In this document: positions 49,394-58,840 of the stretch, one piece after another | Layout of the letters: each line of letters starts with the position of its first letter | Position numbering within the stretch: position 1 is the stretch's first letter | Assembly: GCF_030068605.1 (NCBI RefSeq) | Contig: NZ_JASJOU010000005.1 | Coordinates: 310,001-374,000 of the forward strand | Source: Xanthocytophaga agilis | Lineage (GTDB): Bacteria; Bacteroidota; Bacteroidia; Cytophagales; 172606-1 | Reading direction: 5' to 3' | Length of the DNA stretch: 64,000 nt | The notes under the pieces: model-generated | What the model was told of the DNA's origin: nothing | What the model saw: only the letters and a program-made list of their open reading frames with translations | The model's database searches: none | Program-made: the position numbers and the translations under genes

Positions 49394-50917
49394 TTAGGAG
49401 ATCAGAATATTTCCTGTCATCTCAGCAGGAATATCTACTCCTATAAGTGTTAAAATGGTAGGAGCCAGATCACCTAATTTTCCATCCTTCAGAGTTCCTT
49501 TGAAATCATTGTCTACTAATATACAGGGTACTGGATTTGTAGTATGGGCAGTATTTGGTGTGCCATCAGGATTAACCATACAATCAGAATTACCATGATC
49601 AGCAATAATGATTGACGTATAGCCATTCTCTAAAGCTGCTTTTACTACAGCTTCTGTACACTGGTCTACTGCTTCACAGGCTTTCACTGCTGCCTCAAAC
49701 ACTCCTGTATGACCAACCATATCTGCATTAGCAAAGTTCAGACATACAAAATCTACTTCTTTTTTCTGCAATTCCGGAATGATAGCATCTCTGAGTTCAA
49801 ATGCACTCATTTCTGGTTTCAGATCATAGGTAGCCACTTTAGGAGAGGCACACATCAAGCGTTTTTCACCTTCAAATGGCTCTTCACGCCCACCAGAGAA
49901 GAAGAAGGTAACATGCGGATATTTTTCTGTTTCAGCAATCCGGATTTGTTTTTTGCCCGCTTTTGATAATACTTCCCCCAGTGTATTATTCAGGTTATCC
50001 TTATCAAAAATAACTTTAACATTCTGGAAGGTGTCATCATAATTTGTCATTGTCACATAATACAGATCCAGTTTTTCCATTTGAAAGTCAGGAAAATCCT
50101 GTTGAGTCAATACCTGAGTGATTTCTCTTCCACGATCAGTACGGAAATTAAAGCACAATACTACATCTCCTTTTTCTATCAAGCCTACAGGTTTTTCGTC
50201 TTTATCTGTAAGAATAATTGGCCGGATAAACTCATCTGTTACACCGCTTTCATACGATTTACGAATACCTTCTAACGGATCCTGTACATTTACCCCAACT
50301 CCTTTGGTCATAGCATAGTAAGCTTGTTTTACACGACCCCAGCGCTTATCCCGATCCATTGCATAGTAACGACCCGTAATAGTAGCTACTTTTCCGGTTG
50401 ATGTACTCAGGTGATTTTGGAGATCTTCCATATATGCCAGCCCTCCTTTGGGATCAGTATCCCGACCATCCATAAAAGCATGAATGAATACATCTGAAAG
50501 ACCATACTTGTGAGCAATGCTACATAGCCCCTTCAAATGATCAATATGAGAGTGAACGCCTCCATCAGAAACCAATCCGATAAAATGGACTTTCTTTCCA
50601 TTATTTTTTGCATAATTTAATGCTTCTACCAATACAGGTTCATTGTCTAGTGTATGTTCTTCAACTGCTTTGTTTACTTTTACCAGATCTTGGTAGACTA
50701 CTCTCCCAGCACCAATATTCATATGTCCTACTTCACTGTTTCCCATCTGACCTTCTGGTAATCCTACTTCCAGTCCAGATGTGTTTAACTTGCTATGTTT
50801 ATATTTGGGATAAAGACTATCCATAAATGGTGTTTGTGCCTGGTCAATTGCAGAAACTTTAGAATCAGAGGCAATGCCCCATCCATCAAGAATAATGAGA
50901 ATAACTTTCTTGTTCAT
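49394..50917 (-). CDS. gpmI: 2,3-bisphosphoglycerate-independent phosphoglycerate mutase
   Basis: Interconverts 3- and 2-phosphoglycerate in glycolysis. 507 residues. The alkaline-phosphatase-like domain has Asp11 (LILDGWG) and the phosphoserine Ser61 (GNSEVGHMNIG); SDGGVHSH, FMDGRDTDPKGG and ADHGN near the end give the Mn ligands. Normal length. A minus-strand TATATTTG at 51074-51067 is a possible promoter with a leader of about 140 nt. Confidence 0.96.
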   Translation of the reverse strand: MNKKVILIILDGWGIASDSKVSAIDQAQTPFMDSLYPKYKHSKLNTSGLEVGLPEGQMGNSEVGHMNIGAGRVVYQDLVKVNKAVEEHTLDNEPVLVEALNYAKNNGKKVHFIGLVSDGGVHSHIDHLKGLCSIAHKYGLSDVFIHAFMDGRDTDPKGGLAYMEDLQNHLSTSTGKVATITGRYYAMDRDKRWGRVKQAYYAMTKGVGVNVQDPLEGIRKSYESGVTDEFIRPIILTDKDEKPVGLIEKGDVVLCFNFRTDRGREITQVLTQQDFPDFQMEKLDLYYVTMTNYDDTFQNVKVIFDKDNLNNTLGEVLSKAGKKQIRIAETEKYPHVTFFFSGGREEPFEGEKRLMCASPKVATYDLKPEMSAFELRDAIIPELQKKEVDFVCLNFANADMVGHTGVFEAAVKACEAVDQCTEAVVKAALENGYTSIIIADHGNSDCMVNPDGTPNTAHTTNPVPCILVDNDFKGTLKDGKLGDLAPTILTLIGVDIPAEMTGNILIS

Positions 50918-51258
50918 GAAAAATATAAAGTTAACTATGTGATTATATAGATGTATTTTATGTATACTAGCACTATTTGTCAGTCATTACAAATACATAT
51001 ACTCTGGCAAAATAAAAGCAATAACAATAGTAAAGTTCAATACTCTGCATTTTTTGCAAACGTGCACAAATATAATTAATCTGATATCCTTCCTGTATAG
51101 AAATGATTGTTCAAACCACTACCTTTACATTCTATCGCGCTCCTTGGATAAAAGTAAGAGTAAATATCCTTTCTAAAGGAACTCGATGCATTGGCTATAA
51201 AAAATAGAAGCTTTGGCATAGTTTTAGCGATATACATACAGAACTCCTTATTCTTATT
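50918..51258. other. Divergent intergenic region, no gene seen
   Basis: Holds the probable gpmI promoter (minus-strand TATATTTG, 51074-51067) and the upstream region of the DUF4783 gene. No repeat array or RNA gene was recognised. Confidence 0.45.
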
Positions 51259-51684
51259 ATGAACATGAGCAAAGTAAATAAAATCTTCCTGTGGTCGCTG
51301 GTGGTGAGTCTTATGATTGTAGCTTATGCTAAGCCTCAAGCACAGGATGATGTTTTTAATGGTGCAAAGGTGGCGCTGAAAAGTGGGAATGCAAGAGAAC
51401 TAGCAAAATATTTTAACTCTAATATCGAACTGATTATTGAGTCTGAACATGTAGAGATGGACAAAGTTAGCCAAACTCAGGCAGAACTTATTTTACGTAC
51501 ATTCTTTCAGAAAAACCCTGCCAAAGACTTTGCCTACGTTCACCAGGGAGCATCTCCTGAAGGATCTAAGTATAGCACTGGTAGTTACATGTCTGGCTCT
51601 AAATCATATCTGGTTTATATTGTAGTAAAACAATTTGGAGGAAAATATATGATTGACCGAATTGATTTCAGAGAAAAAGGTTAG
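51259..51684 (+). CDS. Secreted DUF4783 protein
   Basis: 141 residues with a signal peptide (VNKIFLWSLVVSLMIVAYAKPQAQ). The body matches DUF4783, an NTF2-like fold of Bacteroidota: DDVFNGAKVALKSGNARELAKYFNSNIELI, AELILRTFFQKNP, FAYVHQGASPEGSKYSTGSY and IDRIDFREKG. Function unknown, probably periplasmic. A second ATG at residue 3 is an alternative start. It ends before a 50-bp palindrome. Confidence 0.85.
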   Translation: MNMSKVNKIFLWSLVVSLMIVAYAKPQAQDDVFNGAKVALKSGNARELAKYFNSNIELIIESEHVEMDKVSQTQAELILRTFFQKNPAKDFAYVHQGASPEGSKYSTGSYMSGSKSYLVYIVVKQFGGKYMIDRIDFREKG

Positions 51685-51700
51685 TCAAAAAAGCATTTCT

Positions 51701-51750
51701 CATAAAATAAAAAGTCCTCAACCATATGGTTGAGGACTTTTTATTTTATG
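51701..51750. terminator. 50-bp perfect palindrome, bidirectional terminator
   Basis: Two 25-base arms without any spacer (CATAAAATAAAAAGTCCTCA followed by ACCAT, then its exact complement). It separates two convergent genes and has A- and T-runs at both ends. Confidence 0.9.
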
Positions 51751-51761
51751 TGTAGTATTTA

Positions 51762-54700
51762 TCATCGAATTACCTGCAACCATCCACGACAGGATGCACC
51801 ATCAGGAGACGTAAGCTTATAATAGTAAATAGCATTCTTCACATCAGTGGCATGCCAGTCATTCTGATATGATTCATCAGTATACACTGGACGCCCCCAT
51901 TGATCTACAATCTCTACCTTCCAACCTTGTCTATATGTTTCAAAATAGGAATTGGAAGGGTGATTAGTAATAATATTAACAGGTAAGTTGACTGGGTTGA
52001 CAGTTATATTCTTTGTGATGATTTCTTCGCAATGTCCCAGAAAAGCACGCAGAACAATCTGATAGTGAGCTATCTTGTCTTTGATGCCCAACGAAAGAGT
52101 ATCACTGATAGGATGTACTACACCTAAGCTATCTATAAGTTGCCATTCAGCTGTGCTTCCATTAAGTTTATTTATCAATTGAATCCGGGTTTGTCCACCA
52201 CACTCCGAAGAAGTTATAATATCAAAATCAGGTTCAAATGTATTAATACTTACTGTTGTACTCAACGTTTTGGTACAGCCATTCTCATCTGTTATAACTA
52301 CAGTATAAGTGGTAGGTTGCGTAGGTTTTACGGTAGGGTTCGCTGATTGTGGATTATCCATATCTACAGATGGGCTCCATTCATAAGATATTCCTCCACT
52401 TGCACCTAATTTAATACTTTCTCCGGCACATATTACGGAGTCTTTCATTATAGTAAAGAGTGTTCCACTTACAACAACAGATTTACTTAGTGAATCGACT
52501 TTCTTGCATGTAAGTGGATTATAAGCCTTCAATGTAATGGTAAATTCGCCTAATCCATTTAATGTCAATTGAGGTGAAATTGCAGAAGAAACTACCTGAC
52601 CATTTACAAGCCATTGGTATTGGGTAGCCCCTTCACTCAGATTAGCCACCTGTACCAGCCTGGGTGATCCACAAGAATCAGTTGATATAGTAAAATCAGC
52701 CTCCAGGTTGTCTAGGTTAATCTTGAAAGCAGCATTGTTACAACCATTAATGCCATTATTACTATCCAGTTCGCCATGATTCTTTTCAGAATAAGCCCCT
52801 ACTGTCACAGGAAAAGTGTTACCATCCCGACAAGCACAAACTGCATGATAGATTGTTCCATCAGGGCTGAATCTGGAAGTCCCTCCATCTACATGGTTAT
52901 CTCTGGCTGAAGAGCCAAAAAAGGTTCCATACAAAAGCTGTGAAGCGTTCTCATTCAAAATTGCCAGATAAAAAGAGTCTCCTTTTGGTCCATTAAGTGA
53001 ATTAGAGGTAATCGGCATTTTTGAATTATCTGTACTAAGATACTGGTGTTGTATGCCACTTACAAAAAAAGTGTTCACATCACCACCCCAGCCAGCCAGA
53101 TAGATAAACCCACATGCACTTCTCATAAACGCAGTAGGCGTTATTTCTGGTCTACCAATCCCTCCTCCAATAACAGTTGAAAATAAGGTCTTACTAAAAG
53201 TTTTATCTAGTGCATGAATAAACTGTCCACTCAAACGGTTGCTAAATGCACCTTGTGTTATTGTATATTCTCCAAGGGTAAGTCCAAATACATATACATT
53301 CTCATTCGGATCAATATCTATAAGATAACTTTGATCTGAATTACTTGTACCCATATACGATAGATGGGTGAGCTTTTGATTTTGAAAGCTTGCAACAAAG
53401 CCATCTTCTCTCCCGGAAAGAGAACTTTTAATCACACCCTGCGATGATGGTAAGTTGGAGCTACTGGTCCCACCGGTGATATATACAGTACCTGATGGCG
53501 CTATCCGAATACCTCGTGCAGCATCAAACCCATTTCCTCCCAGATAAGTACTCCAAACCAAATTGCTTAATGTAGGATTAAATTCGCATACAACTGCTTC
53601 ATTTAATCCTATGAACTGTGTTTGAGATGCATTTGCCAAAGGGAAGTCACTGGAAAGAGTGGTGCTTGCAATATATATATTCTCCTGAGCATCCAGATTT
53701 ACTTCTCCACGAATCTGATCACCATAATTAAATATATCTAATCCAATGTCATCAAATCGGTCCCGCTGATTTAAGCCATCATTAGATGAGCCACCCAAAT
53801 AAGTTGAACCGACTAGTGTACTTGCAGAAGCATTTAGTTTGACTACAAATAAATCACTCCCGTTATTATAAGGTACTCGCACGGGGTTAGCAAAGGTACC
53901 TCCATTAAAACTCTGATCATATGCATCAGAAGTTACCGGAAAGTCTGTTGAACTGGTAACACCAAGAATTATCAATTCATTGGTACTGGTAGTGATCATA
54001 CTTTCAGGCATTTCTGTTTCAGCACCACCTAGGTAAGTTGCATAAATAAGAGACTCTTCTCCCTGCAAATTTGGATTATATTTCAATATAGCCACATCTG
54101 TCATTCCACTAAATGCTGTTGAAAAGGCACCAATAGTCGCAGGAAACCTAGTTCCAAATTCAATTCCACCTGAGTATAGATTACCATCCTTATCATACGT
54201 AGCAGTATACCCCCAGTTATCGGTATATGATCCGGAATAGGTAGCAAAAACCAATACAGGATCTATTACCATAGCTGATCTCCGATTATAGCCTTTGGGG
54301 AAAGAGAAGGAAACAACACTATTGTTCAGTATAAAAGAAGAAGATACCTCATGTCTGACACCTTTGTTAGTAAACTGATAGGTATAAGGTGGTGTTTCTG
54401 TGACTTTATTTACGGAAGTTTCTGTAAATAAAAACCCATTCTCCAGCTTTAGCTGATTCATTCCTTTATATTTCATCTGGATTGCTTCTGGATTTGCCTG
54501 AGCTGCCACATGAAATTCATACTTGAATGTGCCATTCTGAGCAAACAGGCGCAGGTTTATGCCAGGATAAATATCTTTATAGATAATTTCTGCAAATGCA
54601 GGTACATTAGATGCCCAGCGAGAGTGATCTTTCCCTAAAAAATAATTACGCTTCTCCGTATGTTCTTCCCTGCCTTCAAGTTGTGTACTGGCACTGGCTC

Positions 54701-55010
54701 CCTGGAAACTAACTTCAAATCCATGAGCACGAATTCTATCTTTCTCATTTCCGCCCACTGCAACATCCTGCCGTGATGCCGGTGTGGAATGTTTAATACC
54801 TCCGAGATGCTGGCGTCCTACATCTCCTGTATGATAAAATACATATACAAGTGAATTTTTCTTCAAAAAAAGAAATCCACCTGGAATAGCAGCCCGATAC
54901 AAAATATCTGTATCCCATTGTCCATCATTACGCACAAAACGAGGGGAAAGGGCGTTAGAAGCGAAGCTGGCTATAGAAATAAATAAAAAAAGAGGTAAAA
55001 GAAATTTCAT
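51762..55010 (-). CDS. Giant SBBP/PKD protein with T9SS type B sorting tail
   Basis: 1082 residues with signal peptide MKFLLPLFLFISIASFASNA. The N-terminal DUF7948-like domain (LSPRFVRNDGQWDTDILYRAAIPGG) leads into SBBP beta-propeller repeats (YATYLGGAETEMPESM, GSTYLGGSSNDGLNQ, WSTYLGGNGFDAARGIRIAPSGTVYITGGT). PKD-like segments follow (about 780-1000), then a C-terminal CHU_C/gliding-type sorting domain (WKVEIVDQWGRPVYTDESYQNDW). Such tails target proteins to the surface through the type IX system. A TTG upstream (55028) is rejected in favour of the ATG. Function: probably adhesion. Confidence 0.88.
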   Translation of the reverse strand: MKFLLPLFLFISIASFASNALSPRFVRNDGQWDTDILYRAAIPGGFLFLKKNSLVYVFYHTGDVGRQHLGGIKHSTPASRQDVAVGGNEKDRIRAHGFEVSFQGASASTQLEGREEHTEKRNYFLGKDHSRWASNVPAFAEIIYKDIYPGINLRLFAQNGTFKYEFHVAAQANPEAIQMKYKGMNQLKLENGFLFTETSVNKVTETPPYTYQFTNKGVRHEVSSSFILNNSVVSFSFPKGYNRRSAMVIDPVLVFATYSGSYTDNWGYTATYDKDGNLYSGGIEFGTRFPATIGAFSTAFSGMTDVAILKYNPNLQGEESLIYATYLGGAETEMPESMITTSTNELIILGVTSSTDFPVTSDAYDQSFNGGTFANPVRVPYNNGSDLFVVKLNASASTLVGSTYLGGSSNDGLNQRDRFDDIGLDIFNYGDQIRGEVNLDAQENIYIASTTLSSDFPLANASQTQFIGLNEAVVCEFNPTLSNLVWSTYLGGNGFDAARGIRIAPSGTVYITGGTSSSNLPSSQGVIKSSLSGREDGFVASFQNQKLTHLSYMGTSNSDQSYLIDIDPNENVYVFGLTLGEYTITQGAFSNRLSGQFIHALDKTFSKTLFSTVIGGGIGRPEITPTAFMRSACGFIYLAGWGGDVNTFFVSGIQHQYLSTDNSKMPITSNSLNGPKGDSFYLAILNENASQLLYGTFFGSSARDNHVDGGTSRFSPDGTIYHAVCACRDGNTFPVTVGAYSEKNHGELDSNNGINGCNNAAFKINLDNLEADFTISTDSCGSPRLVQVANLSEGATQYQWLVNGQVVSSAISPQLTLNGLGEFTITLKAYNPLTCKKVDSLSKSVVVSGTLFTIMKDSVICAGESIKLGASGGISYEWSPSVDMDNPQSANPTVKPTQPTTYTVVITDENGCTKTLSTTVSINTFEPDFDIITSSECGGQTRIQLINKLNGSTAEWQLIDSLGVVHPISDTLSLGIKDKIAHYQIVLRAFLGHCEEIITKNITVNPVNLPVNIITNHPSNSYFETYRQGWKVEIVDQWGRPVYTDESYQNDWHATDVKNAIYYYKLTSPDGASCRGWLQVIR

Positions 55011-55219
55011 AGAAGAGCGGTTTAACAACCTAAGTTACTAATAATTCATCAGTTGAGACAATACAAAACAGGAAGAGGAGTCGATTATGAAGTTTACAAA
55101 GTTCTATAAAAAATTGTAGACAAATCTAATCTTTTGATAATTACAGAGATATGAAATTAGCTAAAGTATTTTTTCCTTTCAGTGAATAAAAATATTCCTG
55201 TATAATTTTTAAAACCCTG

Positions 55220-55227
55220 TAACTTTG
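55220..55227 (+). promoter_or_regulatory. -7 promoter element of argH
   Basis: TAACTTTG, full consensus, 46 bases before the ATG. Confidence 0.55.
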
Positions 55228-55273
55228 CGCCCCGGTTTGGCTATTTATCTATCTGAAATAACACATATTCATC

Positions 55274-56611
55274 ATGAAACTCTGGCAAAAAGAAAATACA
55301 AGCACTGCTGAAACTATCGAAAAATTTACGGTTGGCAAAGATCGGGAAATGGATTTGTATCTGGCTGCAGCGGATGTACTTGGTTCCCTGGCACATACAC
55401 AAATGCTGGAGTCTATTGGGCTGCTGACAAAGGAAGAGCTTACTCAAATCCATGCTGCACTTAAACACATTTACCAGGATATAGAAAAAAGGCAATTTAT
55501 CATAGAAGATGGGATCGAAGATGTGCATTCTCAAATCGAATGGCTGCTTACACAAACGCTGGGTGAAACAGGAAAGAAAATACATAGTGGCCGTTCTCGT
55601 AACGATCAGGTTCTTACAGATATAAAGCTCTTCCTGCGGGATCAGGTAACTACTATTGCCAAAGAAACCAAACGGCTCTTTGATATACTTAACACACTGA
55701 GTAATAAGTACAAAGATATTCTGCTACCAGGTTATACTCATTTACAAATTGCGATGCCATCTTCTTTCGGCCTATGGTTTGGAGCCTATGCAGAAAGTCT
55801 GGTTGACGATATGTTAGTCCTTCAATCCTCTTATAAAATCACCAATAAAAATCCTCTGGGCTCTGGAGCGGGTTATGGATCTTCGTTTCCATTGAATCGT
55901 ACATTAACCACACAACTGCTTGGATTTGAAACACTCAATTACAATGTTGTGTATGCTCAAATGACTCGGGGAAAGACAGAATACAGTGTTGCTACTTCTA
56001 TTGCGGCCATTGCCTCTACTCTTTCGCGGCTGGCTATGGATGTTTGCCTGTATAACAGCCAGAATTTCAGCTTTATTACATTACCTGATGATCTGACTAC
56101 AGGCTCCAGTATTATGCCACACAAAAAAAATCCAGATGTAGCTGAGTTATTGAGAGGAAAAACAAATCGTCTGAAGGCTCTACCTCAGGAATTGGCACTT
56201 TTGATGAGTAATCTTCCATCGGGATATCATCGCGAAATGCAGTTGACCAAAGAGATTTTGTTCCCTGCATTGGATGAGATCCTGAATTGTCTGCAGATTA
56301 CTCACTTTATGCTGGAACATATACGTGTGAAAGAAGACATATTACAGGATTCTCGTTATCACTATCTGTTTAGCGTAGAACGGGTTAATGAACTTGTTCT
56401 ACAAGGAGTTGCTTTCCGTGATGCGTACAAACAAGTTGGAAAAGAAATTGCAAACGAAACCTATATCCCCAATCTGAATATTCAACATACTCATGAAGGC
56501 AGCATTGGTAATTTGTGTAATGCTCAAATTGCCAATGAAATGCAGAAAGTAATGGATGGTTTTAACTTTGAGAAAGCAGAAAAGGCAGTAGCAGACTTAC
56601 TCAATGCCTAA
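55274..56611 (+). CDS. argH: Argininosuccinate lyase
   Basis: Splits argininosuccinate into arginine and fumarate. 445 residues. The fumarase/aspartase family signature GSSIMPHKKNPD is intact, as are HSGRSRNDQVLTD, LPGYTHLQIAMPSSFGLW and the N-terminal YLAAADVLGSLAHTQML. No other arginine gene is in the window, so it is not in an arg operon here. Confidence 0.96.
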   Translation: MKLWQKENTSTAETIEKFTVGKDREMDLYLAAADVLGSLAHTQMLESIGLLTKEELTQIHAALKHIYQDIEKRQFIIEDGIEDVHSQIEWLLTQTLGETGKKIHSGRSRNDQVLTDIKLFLRDQVTTIAKETKRLFDILNTLSNKYKDILLPGYTHLQIAMPSSFGLWFGAYAESLVDDMLVLQSSYKITNKNPLGSGAGYGSSFPLNRTLTTQLLGFETLNYNVVYAQMTRGKTEYSVATSIAAIASTLSRLAMDVCLYNSQNFSFITLPDDLTTGSSIMPHKKNPDVAELLRGKTNRLKALPQELALLMSNLPSGYHREMQLTKEILFPALDEILNCLQITHFMLEHIRVKEDILQDSRYHYLFSVERVNELVLQGVAFRDAYKQVGKEIANETYIPNLNIQHTHEGSIGNLCNAQIANEMQKVMDGFNFEKAEKAVADLLNA

Positions 56612-56634
56612 GTTTCAATCTATTTTCATCAGTA

Positions 56635-56668
56635 AAAAAGGGATTCTTTTGCAAAAGAGTCCCTTTTT
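56635..56668 (+). terminator. Terminator after argH
   Basis: AAAAAGGGA (56635-56643) with TCCCTTTTT (56660-56668); the loop itself contains CTTTTGCAAAAG, extending the stem. Confidence 0.8.
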
Positions 56669-56723
56669 GTTTAAATGTTTGATGTGTTTTCTTTGTCACT
56701 AACGACAGAAAAATTGTTGATTC

Positions 56724-57440
56724 TTACATTGTAGGACAAACAAATATGTTTTTATCAATCGGAATATTTGCTTTCATATACGTGTACGTTTTTTTAGCTG
56801 CTGTAGGGCTGCTTCCTGAGTCTTCGACTGTAAATGGGAACCATACACCGTTCACTTGCCGATAATCAGAATAATAGATCTGAGCACCATCCGGACCTGA
56901 AAGATACCTTGTTTGTGACATAACTAACCGATAGGTATCTGCATCAATATAATATAGATCATATGATTTTTTATCTGGTTCTAACTGAACAACAAAGCAT
57001 CTTTTTCCTTCGATTATATCTTCACCCTGTAGAGAAATCTTATATCCATTTTCTTTATATGGAATAAGTTTGTTAGCGAAAAAGTTGGGTTTACCTGAAG
57101 GACGAATAAATTGTAGGCGAAATGAGGTATCTATTCCAACAATTTTTTTATCTGACAAACAAGAGATTCCACTATTATTACACACTTTCACCATTATATT
57201 TGAAGCAGTGTCCGTTAGAAGATATAGTGCCAAACTGGGGCGTGACAAGTAAGCGATCTGCCGTTGTCCTTTTGCATTCACCCATTCCGTCTGCATAGTT
57301 TGAATCGCATCCAGATTTTCTCTTCCACCCAGAGCGGAAATGTACTTAGCATAGACTTCATCAATAGTTTGTCCCGATACATGAGCAGACGTTATAGAAA
57401 TCAAAAACAGAGTTAAACAGAAAGTGAGTTTGTGTTTCAT
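56724..57440 (-). CDS. Secreted LolA-like/outer-membrane lipoprotein-sorting family protein
   Basis: 238 residues with a signal peptide (MKHKLTFCLTLFLISITSAHVSGQ). The body (TIDEVYAKYISALGGRENLDAIQTMQTEWVNAKGQRQIAYLSRP, then KRCFVVQLEPDKKSYDLYYIDADTYRLVMSQTRYLSGPDGAQIYYSDYRQVNGVWFPFTV) matches DUF/LolA-like beta-sheet proteins of Bacteroidota. Likely periplasmic. Start at the ATG at 57440; the frame continues upstream with no signal character. Confidence 0.78.
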   Translation of the reverse strand: MKHKLTFCLTLFLISITSAHVSGQTIDEVYAKYISALGGRENLDAIQTMQTEWVNAKGQRQIAYLSRPSLALYLLTDTASNIMVKVCNNSGISCLSDKKIVGIDTSFRLQFIRPSGKPNFFANKLIPYKENGYKISLQGEDIIEGKRCFVVQLEPDKKSYDLYYIDADTYRLVMSQTRYLSGPDGAQIYYSDYRQVNGVWFPFTVEDSGSSPTAAKKTYTYMKANIPIDKNIFVCPTM

Positions 57441-57853
57441 CGGATTAGACTTGGTAAGATTAAAAAAGAAAAAATGAATGTTTAGATCGTAGTAATGATA
57501 CGCTAACCCTTCTGAATCCACATATCTCATCCCAATACTTACCTAATAATCTTCAACAAATAGAGTTAGTGAGAAATATTAGCACAAATCCAATTATATA
57601 AACGTTACTTTAACTTTTTATTGTATATACTGGTAACTAGTAAAACAGAGATTATTATTTATAAATATATTATCCAACATTACTGTAGTCTATAAAGAGA
57701 ATACGTATTCTAGGCGGATACTTTGTCAATGTGGTTGCCGCATTGTTATTTTTATTTTGATTACACACAAAAAATTCAGATTTCCTTTCGAAATTGCCCC
57801 CCAAACCTGTAATCCTTATTAATTCGTTCACTTTTTAATTCAATAATGCATTT
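57441..57853. other. Divergent intergenic region with a 14-bp palindrome
   Basis: 413 bp without a gene. A perfect palindrome AGAATACGTATTCT lies at 57698-57711 and could be an operator. No full -7 consensus was found. Confidence 0.45.
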
Positions 57854-58759
57854 ATGCCACTTTGGGGAATAGATTTAGGCGGCACAAAGATCGAAGGTGT
57901 AATTCTGGAGTCTGCTAGTGATACAAAAGTTATCAGCCGACTACGCATTGACACAGAAGCTGATCAAGGCTACGAGCACATTCTGGACCGTATTGTATTG
58001 CTTGTGCAAAAATTATCTGCTGAATCAGGCCTTACTCCTGCTACATTAGGAATTGGTACACCAGGTACATTAGATCCTATTACACAAACACTGAAAAACA
58101 GCAATACTACTTGTATGAATGGGAAACCATTCAAAAAGGATCTGGAAGCGAAACTAGGATTTCCGATTGCATTAGCCAATGATGCCAATTGCTTTGCATT
58201 GGCAGAAGCCCGCTTAGGTGCAGCTAAACGTGTAATGCCTGATGCAGAAGTTGTATTTGGCGTGATTATGGGAACCGGTGTAGGAGGAGGTCTGGTTGTA
58301 CATGGCAAAGTAATTAATGGACGTCAGGGCAATGGCGGTGAATGGGGACATATTTTTCTGGATGAATCCGGCGGTCCATGTTACTGCGGGCAAACCGGAT
58401 GCGTTGAAACAGTAATAGCTGGCCCTTCTTTACAACGGTACTATGAGTCGATTAGCGGCAAAAAAGCTACCCTGAAAGAAATAGTAAAAAGTTATGAAGC
58501 AGGCAATGACCCACATGCTCAAGCAACCATCAAGCGCCTTCTTGAAATGTTTGGCAAAGGTATATCTGTGATTATCAATATTATAGATCCGGATATAATT
58601 GTAATGGGAGGAGGAGTCAGCAATATTGACTTGCTATATACTGAAGGTATTGCAGAAGCTAGCAAACATATTTTTAACACCAAGTTGGATACTATTTTTC
58701 TAAAAGCAGAACTAGGTGATAGTGCAGGTGTTTTTGGAGCAGCTATGCTGGTAGGATAA
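57854..58759 (+). CDS. ROK family sugar kinase/regulator
   Basis: 301 residues. ATP site DLGGTKIEGVIL (7-18), catalytic Asp110 in ANDANCFALAE, second GMG loop IMGTGVGGGLVVHGK, and the zinc-binding ROK signature His166 with Cys176, Cys178 and Cys183 (EWGHIFL, GPCYCGQTGCVE). No N-terminal HTH, so a kinase (glucokinase or fructokinase type) rather than a repressor. Sugar not readable. Confidence 0.93.
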   Translation: MPLWGIDLGGTKIEGVILESASDTKVISRLRIDTEADQGYEHILDRIVLLVQKLSAESGLTPATLGIGTPGTLDPITQTLKNSNTTCMNGKPFKKDLEAKLGFPIALANDANCFALAEARLGAAKRVMPDAEVVFGVIMGTGVGGGLVVHGKVINGRQGNGGEWGHIFLDESGGPCYCGQTGCVETVIAGPSLQRYYESISGKKATLKEIVKSYEAGNDPHAQATIKRLLEMFGKGISVIINIIDPDIIVMGGGVSNIDLLYTEGIAEASKHIFNTKLDTIFLKAELGDSAGVFGAAMLVG

Positions 58760-58780
58760 GACTTTTTAATCACAAAAAGA

Positions 58781-58807
58781 AAAGGCATCTGTAAAAGATG
58801 CCTTTCT
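58781..58807. terminator. Terminator between the ROK kinase and S41 protease genes
   Basis: AAAGGCATCT (58781-58790) with AGATGCCTTT (58796-58805), 5-nt loop, between convergent genes. Confidence 0.8.
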
Positions 58808-58840
58808 CATTTATGTTAGGTTTATAAGGGTTTGTTATTT

